Source: Lutraria lutraria
Lineage: Eukaryota; Mollusca; Bivalvia; Venerida; Mactridae
DNA: 64,000 bases
Assembly: GCA_964023205.1 (NCBI GenBank)
Contig: OZ026851.1
Location: 11,945,637 to 12,009,636, forward strand
Direction: 5' to 3'
Positions 13,626-22,100 of this stretch are shown one piece after another. The notes under the pieces are model-generated. The model made no database searches. It was not told the DNA's origin and saw only the letters and a program-made list of their open reading frames with translations. How positions within the stretch are numbered: position 1 is the stretch's first letter; each line of letters begins with the position of its first letter. Both the position numbers and the translations under genes were made by a program.

Positions 13626-14488
13626 GATACGACAATAAAGCTGACAGGATGTGGCTCCTGAATGAAGAAAAACATAATTTGTTTTACCAAGATGACGATT
13701 TTTATGTTGCACTGAGACGCAAACTACGAAGCCATTCACGTGAAGTACAATACACAGCGCCCTCTAGGAGAAAGATATCAGTAGGCACATCCGGTTCTTT
13801 CACATCTGGGCATTCGCCATCTTCATCGCCTAAAGAAGCGTCACCAACATCGCCGCCTTTCGCGATGTCTCCGACGCTAAAACAGAAAATTATGTCACCC
13901 CAATCATTGAAGTTCCCATCGATACCATTTAGCCAACTGACCGCCCATGGAAAACCGGAAGTTGAACTAAATTCACCAATTTTGTCGTCATTGGCAACCA
14001 GGCGAAGTGAATATAACAGCAAAAAATCGGTTAGTTACGAGTTGACGAAACCAGTGACAAGATGTCTGCGTCCGCCTCTCAGGTCTTCATTTTCTTCTGA
14101 TTCAGATGATTCGCCTAAGGGGTCGCCTGTCATTAAACCACGCCCACTTCCGCTACAAACAAGACAACATTCAAGTGACAGCACATCTGTTACGCATGCG
14201 CCATCTGCAAACACTGCCACCAAGCCTGAACGAAAAACTCCGAAGATCAGTCGATCAACAACGTTCTCAACACCAAGCAACACTAAGCCGGTACTCGTAA
14301 GAAATGACAAAGAACAAATTAGGTCTGCCCCGGGAAGTCCAATAATCAGATACAAAAGGCAGCTTAGTTCCAATCATCCAATATCCTCTTCAGATTCTGA
14401 TTTGGACCGACGAAAAATCGCATTACCAGCCAAAACTGTCGTTCAGTTTAGCACAGAAATACAAATAATTGAATACAACAGACGGTAA
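13626..14488 (+). CDS. Ankyrin-repeat protein, coding exon 4 (last) with disordered tail
   Basis: This terminal exon follows TATTTAATTTCAG and supplies residues 213-499, ending in TAA. After a short hydrophilic stretch (YDNKADRMWLLNEEKHNLFY) the sequence becomes long and Ser/Pro/Thr-rich. Clusters such as SGHSPSSSPKEASPTSPP, SSDSDDSPKGSP and PRPLPLQTRQ are typical of an intrinsically disordered, phosphorylation-prone tail. An AATAAA at 14621-14626 lies 133 nt after the stop and is the likely polyadenylation signal. Antisense open frames over this exon are shadows of its codon bias. Confidence 0.85.
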
Positions 14489-16049
14489 ATACATTTTACG
14501 ACGGGTCTTCCTGATGCCTGTCCTTATACAATGACATTGTCAGCCGACGGGCGATGTTTGGTCGTCGCAGAATTGTTATTCATATACAACAGGTTCCTCT
14601 GGAGTTGTTTCCCTTTACAAAATAAAAAGGGAATTTTTATCTAAGCTGTTTCCATAGGGCCCTTCATACGGTCAGAAACCTTTGTGTATTTTCAAGCCAG
14701 TGAGACAGTTGTGGAGGGTTGAAGGACTAGGTGAGCGAGGTATAAAGTTACCAATACGAAAAAAACAAGTTTTTGTTTATAATCAAAATCCTTGCACCGG
14801 AATAAACTGCTCCATTTCATGAGGCCGTATGATGGCGTTCTCACCTGAATGCAGTTTGTGTAAAAAGCTTAAGGGTTAAAAGGAAACCACAGATAAAAAA
14901 ATGACTTAGAACATTTTTTTTTGATACAAGATTTCATCATTGCATTCTTTTCAACTCATTTCATTTATTAAATACCATCATAACAATCATTGGATATTTT
15001 TATATACAGTAGAACACGTTTATAGTGAATCTTCGGGTTCCGGACATTTAGTTCATTTCATCAGAATTTAACTGTATCCATTATCCGATTTTTCACCATA
15101 TCAGCGTTCTCTATAGCCAAGTTGCATGTTATATGTAATACACGCGTACGACGTTCTTATCATAAGTACGTTCGTGTCGTTTAGTGCTACAAACACATTC
15201 TGACACAAGTCAACTGGTGTTTTTATCAATTTACAAATGATAAAGCAAAACATCATATTTTAATGTTGGTTTCTTCCCTTAATCATTGTACAAATATATC
15301 ATGTTGTTTTTACATCGTGCGTTTTATGGATAGAATAAATTGTGAATATTTTTAACATGGTGTTTATTTTTTATCAAAGGTTTTGGAAACGCTTTTACAG
15401 ATTTCTATAAGACAACCGCGGACCACCTTAAGAGGTGACAGTTTAAACTAAAACAAAATCATATGCACACATACAAGTTATTAAATCAAATAGCCCGTTA
15501 TTGACAAGTTTACGGTATTAGTTAATGATGCAACGATAATCGTACGGCAATCGAAAATAATCACTGGTACACAAATTTGTATCTAGAAGTGAGCCGTTTT
15601 GACCCGTATTCTGAGCCTGGTAGATTACAAAAATAATTATATTTCGTCTCCTTTCCGACTCATTTTTCCTTAATTTGATTTGTTTTACTATAAAGTTATC
15701 ATTACAAATATCGTCATCATCGAACGACCGGACAGTCCGGCTTTTATTCTTACTGATATTGATTGGTAAACTGGTTCCCGTTGACTTGTCTGTACAAAGT
15801 CTTTTGTTGCACTGCAGCATGAAACGGGAACCAGTTTAAGATGATAAAATAACCAGATTTCGTCACACGCACGAGTTTATCGTGAAACTCATGGCAAATT
15901 ATCACTTACTGCATATTAACACGATCTTCACTTCGACACTAAGCATTACATGTGTACTCAGAAAATATAGCAGTACTCACCGATTTGTTTTCGATGATAA
16001 ACGAAGAGAAAGTTATTGTTGATAATTTTTGTGATTTTATTCAGACAGG
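14489..16049. other. Downstream flank of the ankyrin gene, Polinton insertion side
   Basis: No convincing gene was found. A dispersed repeat starts near 15006 (CAGTAGAACACGTTTATAGTGAAT). A relative occurs at about 56504 (CAGTGGAACCAAGTTATAGTGAAT). A 100-codon minus-strand open frame at 15518-15820 has no recognisable domain. Confidence 0.5.
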
Positions 16050-16055
16050 GTCTTT
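16050..16055. other. Target-site duplication, left copy (GTCTTT)
   Basis: GTCTTT directly abuts the left end of the Polinton and is repeated exactly at 33303-33308 against the right end. Six base pairs is the duplication length known for Polintons/Mavericks, so both element ends are fixed to the base. Confidence 0.95.
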
Positions 16056-16324
16056 AGTAGTAATAGGCGATACCCTGGGTACCAATGGTGCGTCAGTCTG
16101 GGTACACTTTGCATTGGTTTGGTACCCAGAAGTTTTCAAAATTGTGACAAATTGGGACAAATTGGAAATCAATGTTGTACCCCAAAATAGTATGAATTGA
16201 ATTTTAGGAATGTTCTGGGTACTGTGTGTGTATAGACTAAATATTTAGACAATGAGAGAATTTTCTTTCGAAAAGACATGGTGGCCCTGAAAAGGGCCGT
16301 TGGTGGTCCTGAAAAGGACCGTTG
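16056..16324 (+). repeat. Polinton left terminal inverted repeat
   Basis: 269 bp, starting AGTAGTAATAGGCGATACCC. It is the exact reverse complement of 33034-33302 as far as can be read by eye, with no length change. Its inner end carries two histone-type stem-loops read on the minus strand, so the TIR doubles as the 3' end of the outermost gene on each side. Confidence 0.95.
16261..16320 (-). terminator. Tandem histone-type 3' stem-loops with purine-rich downstream element (left TIR)
   Basis: On the minus strand, 37 nt after the stop of the 16358-17035 gene, come two stem-loops 6 nt apart. They are GGTCCT-TTTC-AGGACC (16305-16320) and GGCCCT-TTTC-AGGGCC (16283-16298). Each is preceded by AAC and followed by ACC. 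This matches the metazoan histone mRNA signal bound by SLBP in stem length, TTTC loop and flanks. GAAAGAAAA (minus strand, 16261-16269) lies 13 nt downstream, the usual place of the U7-binding histone downstream element. Confidence 0.85.
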
Positions 16325-16357
16325 GTCGTGGTTTCTTCATAGCTGTTAGTCGGATCT

Positions 16358-17035
16358 TCATTTCTTTATTTCTTTACCATACTTGCCCCGAGGTTGTTTC
16401 TCAAGGTCATGTTTTCGTTTCTTCGTTTCTGTCATCTCCGGTTTCTTTTTGTCATGCTCCGGTTTCTTTTTCTCATGCTCATGTTTTCGTTTCTTTGAAT
16501 CATACATAAACTGTACAGGTACAATCATTTCTTGTGGCTTAAACCGTACTTCTTGATTCTTCATGAGTCTGACCATCTCTTGCATGACTTGATTCATCTG
16601 TACCATTTCTTCCCTGATACCTTGTAGAACAGACAATCCCGCTGTAGGCTTTGCATCACCCGTTGTATTAGACTGTGTATTCGCCATAGGGGGCTGTGTA
16701 TTCGCCATAGGGGGTTGTGTATTCGTCATAGTGGGTTGTACATCTACCATAGGCTGTGTATTCGTCATAGTGGGTTGTACATCTACCATGGGTTGTATCG
16801 GCTGTACATCTACCATGGGGGGTTGTACATCTACCATGGACTGTTGACTGTACTTAGGCAGGCTGTACAGTGGTTGACTGTATTGGCTGTACTGTGGCTG
16901 ACTATACTGTAGTTGACCGTACTTTGGCTGGTTGTACTTCGGCTGGTTGTAATGCATACCCGCATTCGGGTCTATCAACTCAGATGATTCTAGTGCTTCT
17001 CTCAATACATCGTATGGCATGTTGAAGGACTCCAT
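16358..17035 (-). CDS. Repeat-rich accessory protein (left end of Polinton)
   Basis: 225 residues, no recognised family. The N-terminal third has tyrosine/glutamine repeats (NQPKY, SQPQYSQYSQPLYS). The middle has tandem MVDVQP and TMTNTQP/MANTQP units. Next comes a Met/Gln-rich likely coiled coil (IREEMVQMNQVMQEMVRLMK). The C-terminus is strongly basic with KKRKHEHEKKK-type clusters that look like nuclear localisation or nucleic-acid-binding segments. The ATG at 17035 was chosen because an upstream in-frame GTG has no eukaryotic support and a TATAAATA box (minus strand, 17071-17078) lies 35 nt before it. The transcript ends in histone-type stem-loops. Function unknown; the composition suggests a disordered, possibly condensate-forming or DNA-associated protein. 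Confidence 0.8.
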   Translation of the reverse strand: MESFNMPYDVLREALESSELIDPNAGMHYNQPKYNQPKYGQLQYSQPQYSQYSQPLYSLPKYSQQSMVDVQPPMVDVQPIQPMVDVQPTMTNTQPMVDVQPTMTNTQPPMANTQPPMANTQSNTTGDAKPTAGLSVLQGIREEMVQMNQVMQEMVRLMKNQEVRFKPQEMIVPVQFMYDSKKRKHEHEKKKPEHDKKKPEMTETKKRKHDLEKQPRGKYGKEIKK

Positions 17036-17070
17036 GCTAGATAATGAAAAAATAGTGTCTGCGCCGGGGG

Positions 17071-17078
17071 TATTTATA
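17071..17078 (-). promoter_or_regulatory. TATA box of the left-end accessory gene
   Basis: TATAAATA on the minus strand, 35 nt upstream of the ATG at 17035 and followed by a GC-rich stretch. The spacing implies a very short 5' leader, as for other genes of this element. Confidence 0.75.
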
Positions 17079-17094
17079 CTTTTTGCCTGCACGC

Positions 17095-17560
17095 GCCAGT
17101 GTTCTATTAGGTCAAGGTTATTTTTGACACTTCAAGTTTTTTTGTTTTTTTTTTTAATAAGTGTGACACTTCAAGTTTTTTTTGAACAAGTGTTTGACAC
17201 GTCAAGGTCAATTGTGACACGTCAAGGCCGACACGTCAAGGTTATATTGTACACATCAAACTATCACTTATATTTGTAGGAAATACTTTGTACACATTAT
17301 ACAATCACAGCACTTTGTAGAAAAATACATCATAAAATCACAGCAATTTGCATACATTTGTGGGAATACTTTGTACACATCATACTAACACAGCAATTTG
17401 AATACTGTACACTTAATATATACTATCACAGCAATTTGAATACTGTACACTTAATATATACTATCACAGCACTTTGAATACTGTATACATTTGTTGAAAA
17501 TGATTGTACATCACACATCATACTATCACAGCACTTTGTAGGAAAAAATGTTATAATGTT
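17095..17560. repeat. Left-end degenerate tandem repeats (iteron-like)
   Basis: Two repeat types fill this non-coding stretch. About 17110-17245 has five or six copies of a TGACAC(T/G)TCAAG phrase, some extending to TCAAGGTCA. About 17250-17550 has degenerate units of roughly 38-45 bp built on ACTATCACAGCA(A/C)TTTGAATACTGTACAC; two adjacent units near 17400-17470 are nearly identical. They may be enhancer or replication-related iterons; no function can be assigned from sequence. Confidence 0.65.
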
Positions 17561-17628
17561 TATAGAAAACTCTATAAAACGTACACTTACCCCACACCGT
17601 CTACGCACCAGCATATTAAGTTTATATA

Positions 17629-17649
17629 TGACGTCATGATTTGACGTCA
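17629..17649. promoter_or_regulatory. Pair of palindromic CRE sites (TGACGTCA)
   Basis: Two perfect TGACGTCA palindromes lie at 17629-17636 and 17642-17649, 13 bp apart. This is the full cAMP-response element bound by CREB/ATF dimers. They lie about 550 bp upstream of the TATA box of the left-end gene and just past the 3' end of the 17792 gene. The same motif is clustered at the right end of the element. Confidence 0.6.
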
Positions 17650-17713
17650 TCAGATAGGAATGTAAATATAGTAGTAAATAGTAAAGTATGATAATATTGA
17701 CAATATGAGAGTG

Positions 17714-17772
17714 ATTCTTTCTGAATTGTATGGGGGCCCTGAAAAGGGCCGTTGGTGGTCCTGAAAAGGACC
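17714..17772 (-). terminator. Tandem histone-type 3' stem-loops (internal copy)
   Basis: On the minus strand, 19 nt after the TAA of the 17792-18115 gene, come GGTCCT-TTTC-AGGACC (17757-17772) and GGCCCT-TTTC-AGGGCC (17735-17750). They have the same AAC/ACC flanks and 6-nt spacing as in the TIRs. AGAAAGAAT (minus strand, 17714-17722) follows at the distance expected of a U7-binding downstream element. The next bases (CTCTCAT..TTGTC..AATATT) also resemble the TIR, so this is a diverged copy of the whole 3' cassette. Confidence 0.85.
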
Positions 17773-17791
17773 GTTGGTGCTTGTATGGGGA

Positions 17792-18115
17792 TTAATGGCG
17801 TTGACCGCATCTCCCCATACAAGCGGGACACCATTTGTCCCATTTCTGGACATCCTTGGGGTCCGGTGTAGGTTGGTAGAGGTTCGACGGAACCTCCGTG
17901 AGCTCATCTTCCCAGTTCTCTGGGGTTGATTCTTTAGGGGTATCCCCCCAGTCCTCTTCCCCAGAGCTGACCACAACCTCCTCTTCAAACTCCTTCCCCT
18001 CTCTCAGGGTCTTCACCTCCAACCTCAACTCTTCTAACTGCATCTCCAGTTGTTCAATATACCGCCCTAAGGCAGCATATTTTCTCTTAATAATATTAAC
18101 TGTACGCTGCGACAT
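17792..18115 (-). CDS. Small acidic coiled-coil accessory protein with Cys-rich C-terminus
   Basis: 107 residues, family not recognised. Residues about 8-45 are a heptad-rich coiled coil (YIEQLEMQLEELRLEVKTLR). A very acidic linker (EEEVVVSSGEEDW, ENWEDELTEVP) follows, and the last residues form CPACMGRC, a possible small metal-binding knot. It begins at the first ATG. The gene is transcribed away from the 18292 gene across a shared 176-bp promoter with three CCAAT boxes and no TATA box. The 3' end is a histone-type stem-loop pair only 19 nt after the stop. A regulatory or adaptor role is a guess. Confidence 0.8.
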   Translation of the reverse strand: MSQRTVNIIKRKYAALGRYIEQLEMQLEELRLEVKTLREGKEFEEEVVVSSGEEDWGDTPKESTPENWEDELTEVPSNLYQPTPDPKDVQKWDKWCPACMGRCGQRH

Positions 18116-18178
18116 CTTGATACAGAATGAAATTAGATCAAGGCAAGGTCACTCACTGACTATGATACAAGGACTCTG

Positions 18179-18250
18179 ATTGGTCCATTTTAACGGTATT
18201 TCATTGGTCTATTTTAACGGCATTTCATTGGTCTGTTCTAGGTCAGTGTT
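18179..18250. promoter_or_regulatory. Bidirectional promoter: 24-bp repeats with CCAAT and TAACGG boxes
   Basis: Three units start with ATTGGTC at 18179, 18203 and 18227, exactly 24 bp apart; the first two are nearly identical. Each ATTGG is an inverted CCAAT (NF-Y) box, and the first two units also contain TAACGG, a Myb-type site. The array sits between two divergent accessory genes and neither has a TATA box. Multiple evenly spaced CCAAT boxes are typical of cell-cycle and histone promoters. Confidence 0.75.
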
Positions 18251-18291
18251 TTTCTCATGTTCCATAGCTCATTTATGTTTCATGATTCAAC

Positions 18292-18519
18292 ATGGGCAAC
18301 TGCTTGAAAAGTTCTTCTGATGAACCTGATGAGTTACAAGAAGATGTTTGGGTGGTCAAGATGGGTAATTTGTACCCAGACTTGTCTGAATTTCAAGATG
18401 TTAGTGTTGTCAAGATGGATATCAAGATGGGTAATTTATACCCTGACCTTGCCATGTATTATGATGAGGATTTGAGAGCCAACTATTGGCGGTACTTATT
18501 TCTTGCAGAAATGCAATGA
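18292..18519 (+). CDS. Predicted myristoylated protein with two LYPxL late-domain motifs
   Basis: 75 residues. It starts MGNCLKSSS: Gly2 plus Ser/Lys nearby is a textbook N-myristoylation signal, and Cys4 is a likely palmitoylation site. The first seven residues resemble the N-terminus of the host ubiquitin-ligase RNF11. Two repeats contain LYPDL (residues 27-31 and 49-53), which fits the LYPxL motif that binds the ALIX V domain and recruits ESCRT for viral budding. The rest is acidic with an aromatic C-terminus (YWRYLFLAEMQ). No transmembrane segment is seen. The 3' end is a single variant histone-type stem-loop 10 nt after the stop. Inferred role: membrane-anchored egress or endosomal adaptor. 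Confidence 0.78.
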   Translation: MGNCLKSSSDEPDELQEDVWVVKMGNLYPDLSEFQDVSVVKMDIKMGNLYPDLAMYYDEDLRANYWRYLFLAEMQ

Positions 18520-18529
18520 ATTACCCAAC

Positions 18530-18545
18530 GGCCCTTATTAGGGCC
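18530..18545 (+). terminator. Variant histone-type 3' stem-loop
   Basis: GGCCCT-TATT-AGGGCC, preceded by CCAAC and followed by ACCA, starts 10 nt after the stop of the 18292 gene. Stem and flanks match the stem-loops elsewhere in the element, but the loop is TATT instead of TTTC. A purine-rich AGCAAAGACAAAAG follows, but about 30 nt away, further than usual. Confidence 0.7.
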
Positions 18546-18610
18546 ACCATATGTGTTAGATTCGTTTTATATCTCGAGCAAAGACAAAAGCATATTACAT
18601 TGTCTATCAT

Positions 18611-18616
18611 TTTATT
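18611..18616 (-). terminator. Polyadenylation signal of the zinc-knuckle gene
   Basis: AATAAA on the minus strand (TTTATT on +), about 105 nt after the stop at 18721. No histone-type stem-loop follows this gene, which separates it from the neighbouring accessory genes. Confidence 0.5.
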
Positions 18617-18720
18617 TTTGAAAACATTCTGAGTAACAAAGTACAACAAAGTACAACACAATACAACTCACTTAGTCTCCAATTTAAGTCTATACACAAT
18701 TGTCCAACACATTGTCTGGA

Positions 18721-19074
18721 TTACACAAAGTCACTCACAGTTTTTGTTGGATTCTTTTTGTATTTACGTTTTTTCTTACTCTGTTCTGCGTCCTGTAGAT
18801 CGACCTGTTCACCTTGTTTCTTAGGACAGTCTGCGATGAAATGTCCTTGTTCATGACAATAAAAGCATTCATTTCTATCGACGGTTTCCGTACAGCTGGT
18901 AGAATAATGTCCTTTCTTTCCACAACGATAACACTTGATATGATCCCATGTTACATTTTTCTGTCCGCAGAGCTGATCCGCTAAGTTGTTAAGCTCTTTA
19001 ATTTTTTTCTTTAATGAATACATCAAAGTTTGATCTCGGTTCTCTTCAACTTGGTTCATTTTAGGATCGCTCAT
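18721..19074 (-). CDS. Double CCHC zinc-knuckle protein (nucleocapsid-like)
   Basis: 117 residues. A short predicted helical region is followed by two CX2CX4HX4C knuckles, C48-C51-H56-C61 and C70-C73-H78-C83. The tail is basic (KKKRKYKKNP). This is the layout of retroviral nucleocapsid and CNBP-type single-stranded nucleic-acid binding proteins. The gene is divergent from the polymerase gene, with TATAAAAG on its own strand 33 nt upstream of the ATG. It probably binds RNA or single-stranded DNA during replication or packaging; the partner is not known. Possible capture from a retroelement or a host CNBP-like gene. Confidence 0.85.
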   Translation of the reverse strand: MSDPKMNQVEENRDQTLMYSLKKKIKELNNLADQLCGQKNVTWDHIKCYRCGKKGHYSTSCTETVDRNECFYCHEQGHFIADCPKKQGEQVDLQDAEQSKKKRKYKKNPTKTVSDFV

Positions 19075-19107
19075 GTTGAAATGATAAAAAACGGACGGAG
19101 CGTACGT

Positions 19108-19155
19108 CTTTTATAGAGTGTCACGCGTTGTGACCTTGAACCCGAACTATAAAAA
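19108..19155. promoter_or_regulatory. Back-to-back TATA boxes of the zinc-knuckle and polymerase genes
   Basis: TATAAAAG on the minus strand (19108-19115) serves the zinc-knuckle gene, 33 nt from its ATG. TATAAAAA on the plus strand (19148-19155) lies 28 nt before the polymerase ATG at 19184. A similar ATAAAAAACGG phrase recurs at about 19084 and 19149. Both transcripts would have very short leaders. Confidence 0.65.
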
Positions 19156-19183
19156 ACGGCGGAGAAGTTTTAAGATCATAATC

Positions 19184-22100
19184 ATGTCAGATACCGACAG
19201 TACTAGTGGTGAGGATGAACCTCCAACTAAACGAAGTAAGTTTGAGCCTGTGCGCGACTATTATGACATACAGTCACGCATGGAAAGAAAGTCAAGAAAA
19301 TTCAAGACACAATCTAGAGTATATGATGTGACATTTCAGCCGTATAATCAATCGTTTGAATTTACAAACAGGTTGTTTAATGATATGATGGATCAGCTCT
19401 ACAAGAGATGTGAAGTGAAGTCGAATGATCGAGTTCGAGTATCTATTCTACATCCTGATTTGGACTTTGGAATACATGTTCCGTTTAATAGGGCATCTCG
19501 TATTAGTGGAGATACATTGTTGGATGAAATTGAACGTGTGGCACAAAGTAACCGTCAATTTAAAATTCATGATGGGGCGGCACAGATGGAAATTACGCAT
19601 ATTGCTATGCCACAGGGAACCGGAAAGAAAACGTTTAAAGCACCAAACTTATTCAGTATGCGGAAGTCAAAGACAAGTGTTGTGTGTATTGACAATAGTA
19701 AGGACTCTATGTGTTTAGCTAGATCGATTGTGGTAGGACGGTGTAAAGTACATGAAAATCAAACCCCAGAATGGAAAAAACGATGGAATTATATACGTCA
19801 CTCTAAGAAAAATCTTCAAAAATACGAAGCTGAAGCATTGTTGAAGCAAGTGTGTATTTCATCGGATCAGTCGTGCGGTATAGAAGAATACCAAAAACTA
19901 CAGGACTATCTCTATCCCAGCTACGTGATTAAAATCCATCCACAACATTATGGAAGTGAATTGTTATTCAAACCACCTGCTATGATTGAAAAAAGTCGTG
20001 TGATTCATATCTTTCACCATGATAATCATTATGACTGTATTGTATCCATTACCGGATTTCTCGGGCGGGGTTATTATTGTGAATGGTGTGATGTCGGTTA
20101 TGATCACCGTGAAGGACACCAGTGTAGCCATATTTGTCAGTGTTATGCTCACACCCTGTGCCCAGCAGGGCAATCTATAAGATGTCCGGATTGCCGTCGC
20201 CTATTCCAGAGTCAGGCATGTTTTGACAATCATAAAACAAAAACGGGAAAACAACGTAAAACCATTTGTGAATCCGTATGGAATTGTAAGAAATGTGGAC
20301 AAAAGGTGATTGAAACGAAACGGAGTCACGTTTGCCCAGGGACAAAGAAATGCAGGTGTTGTAAAGCCATAGTAGGACCAGATCATGACTGTTACATTCC
20401 AACGTATGAACCACCCGATAGAAAACAACCAGAAGTACCATTCATCTTTTTTGATTTTGAATGTCGTTTTGATTCTGGAGAACATATCCCTAATTTTTGT
20501 GTGGCTCAACGTGCTTGTGGTGACTGTATGTGTAAGTCCGTGAAAGCTCCATGTGAGTATTGTGAAGAGGTGAATGAAGCCAGACAAATGACATTCCGTG
20601 GTGAAAATACGTTACAACAATTCTGTACTTGGCTATTCCTCCCTACCCATCGAGGATCGACAGTGATAGCCCACAATGCTCAAGGCTATGACGCTCAGTT
20701 TATTCTTAGATATGTGGTTACTCAGGGGACGGCGAAACCCCAGTTGATTATGAATGGTAGTAAAATCATTCAATTGAGAGTGCATGGAATACGCATGATT
20801 GACTCCCTCAGTTTCCTGAGTATGCCTCTCTCCTATTTTCCCAATACATTTGGACTGACCGAGTTAGCCAAAGGATGGTTTCCATTCTATGCAAACACCT
20901 TGGCGTATCAAGATTATGTGGGACCTTATTTGCCGCTACACTTTTACAAACCGGATAGTATGAAACCAGAGCGACGTGAAGAGTTTTTAACCTGGTACAA
21001 TGAAAGAAAAGGTGACGTATTTGATTTTCAAAAGGAAATGGAGAAATACTGTCAATCGGATGTGGACATTTTAAGACGCGGATGTGGAGAATTTCGTCAA
21101 CAATTATTGGACAGTGATCAAATAGATCCATTTACTGAAGCTACCACATTAGCTCAAGTGTGTAACAAAGCCTGGCGCAAAAATTCCATGCCACCTCATA
21201 GTTTAGCCGTGATTTCGGATGCCGGGTATCCCAATAAAACCCGGTATTCCATGAAAGGCATACGTTGGCTACAAATGATGGCTGTCACCGAAGAGATACA
21301 TATTCGGCATGCCTTGAATAACAAAGGCGAAGTCAAAATTGGACCTTATTACGTGGATGGCTATTGTCAAGAGACCAACACCGTGTATGAATTCATGGGA
21401 TGTTGGTACCATGGGTGCCCCACCTGTTTTCCTAACCGAAGTACCATCAATCCGTATACTTTGAGAAGCATGCAACAGGCCTATCACGATACGTATAAGC
21501 GACTGGAGTCTTTGAAAGAACAGGGGTACCCTGTTGTGGTCATGTGGGAATGTGAATTTGATCAGCGTTGTCAAAAGGATCCTGCCTATAAAACAGGAGT
21601 GGAACGATTCTATCATGGTCAAGAACCGATACAACCCAGGGAAGCTTTGTTCGGAGGTCGTACGAATGCCGTCCGACTGTATCATGAAGTAGACAACGAC
21701 CAAGAAATCAAATATGTGGATATTTGTTCTCTCTATCCGTATGTGAACAAGTACAGGGCTTATCCGATAGGCCATCCAGTGATCATGAGTCAAGAACAAA
21801 TTGATCAACAGCATATTGAGAAATACAAAGGACTGATTAAATGCCGTGTTCTACCCCCGCAAGATTTATGGATGCCTGTCTTACCCATACACTGCAATAG
21901 CAAAATGGTGTTTACGCTATGTCGTACTTGTGCTGAGAAGGAGATGGATTATTGTACACATTCACCGTATGAACGGTTCTTGTATGGCACATGGACTCAT
22001 GTTGAATTGGCTAAAGCTATTGCTTTAGGCTATCAAGTATCAAAAGTGTATCATGTATGGCACTGGGATGAATGGAGTACGGACGTCTATCGGCAATACA

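Noticed and set aside
13702..14373. Two antisense open frames over the last ankyrin exon
   Set aside because: They are shadows of the Ser/Pro-rich codon bias of the real exon.
15518..15820. 100-codon minus-strand open frame next to the Polinton
   Set aside because: No domain, no promoter or polyadenylation context; composition like surrounding DNA.
16715..16912. Plus-strand frame rich in IYHGL repeats
   Set aside because: It is the antisense of the MVDVQP/SQPxY repeats in the minus-strand accessory gene.
19118..19183. Extension of the polymerase gene to an upstream in-frame GTG
   Set aside because: Animal genes start at ATG; the extension overlaps the TATA boxes and a TATA box sits 28 nt before the ATG at 19184.
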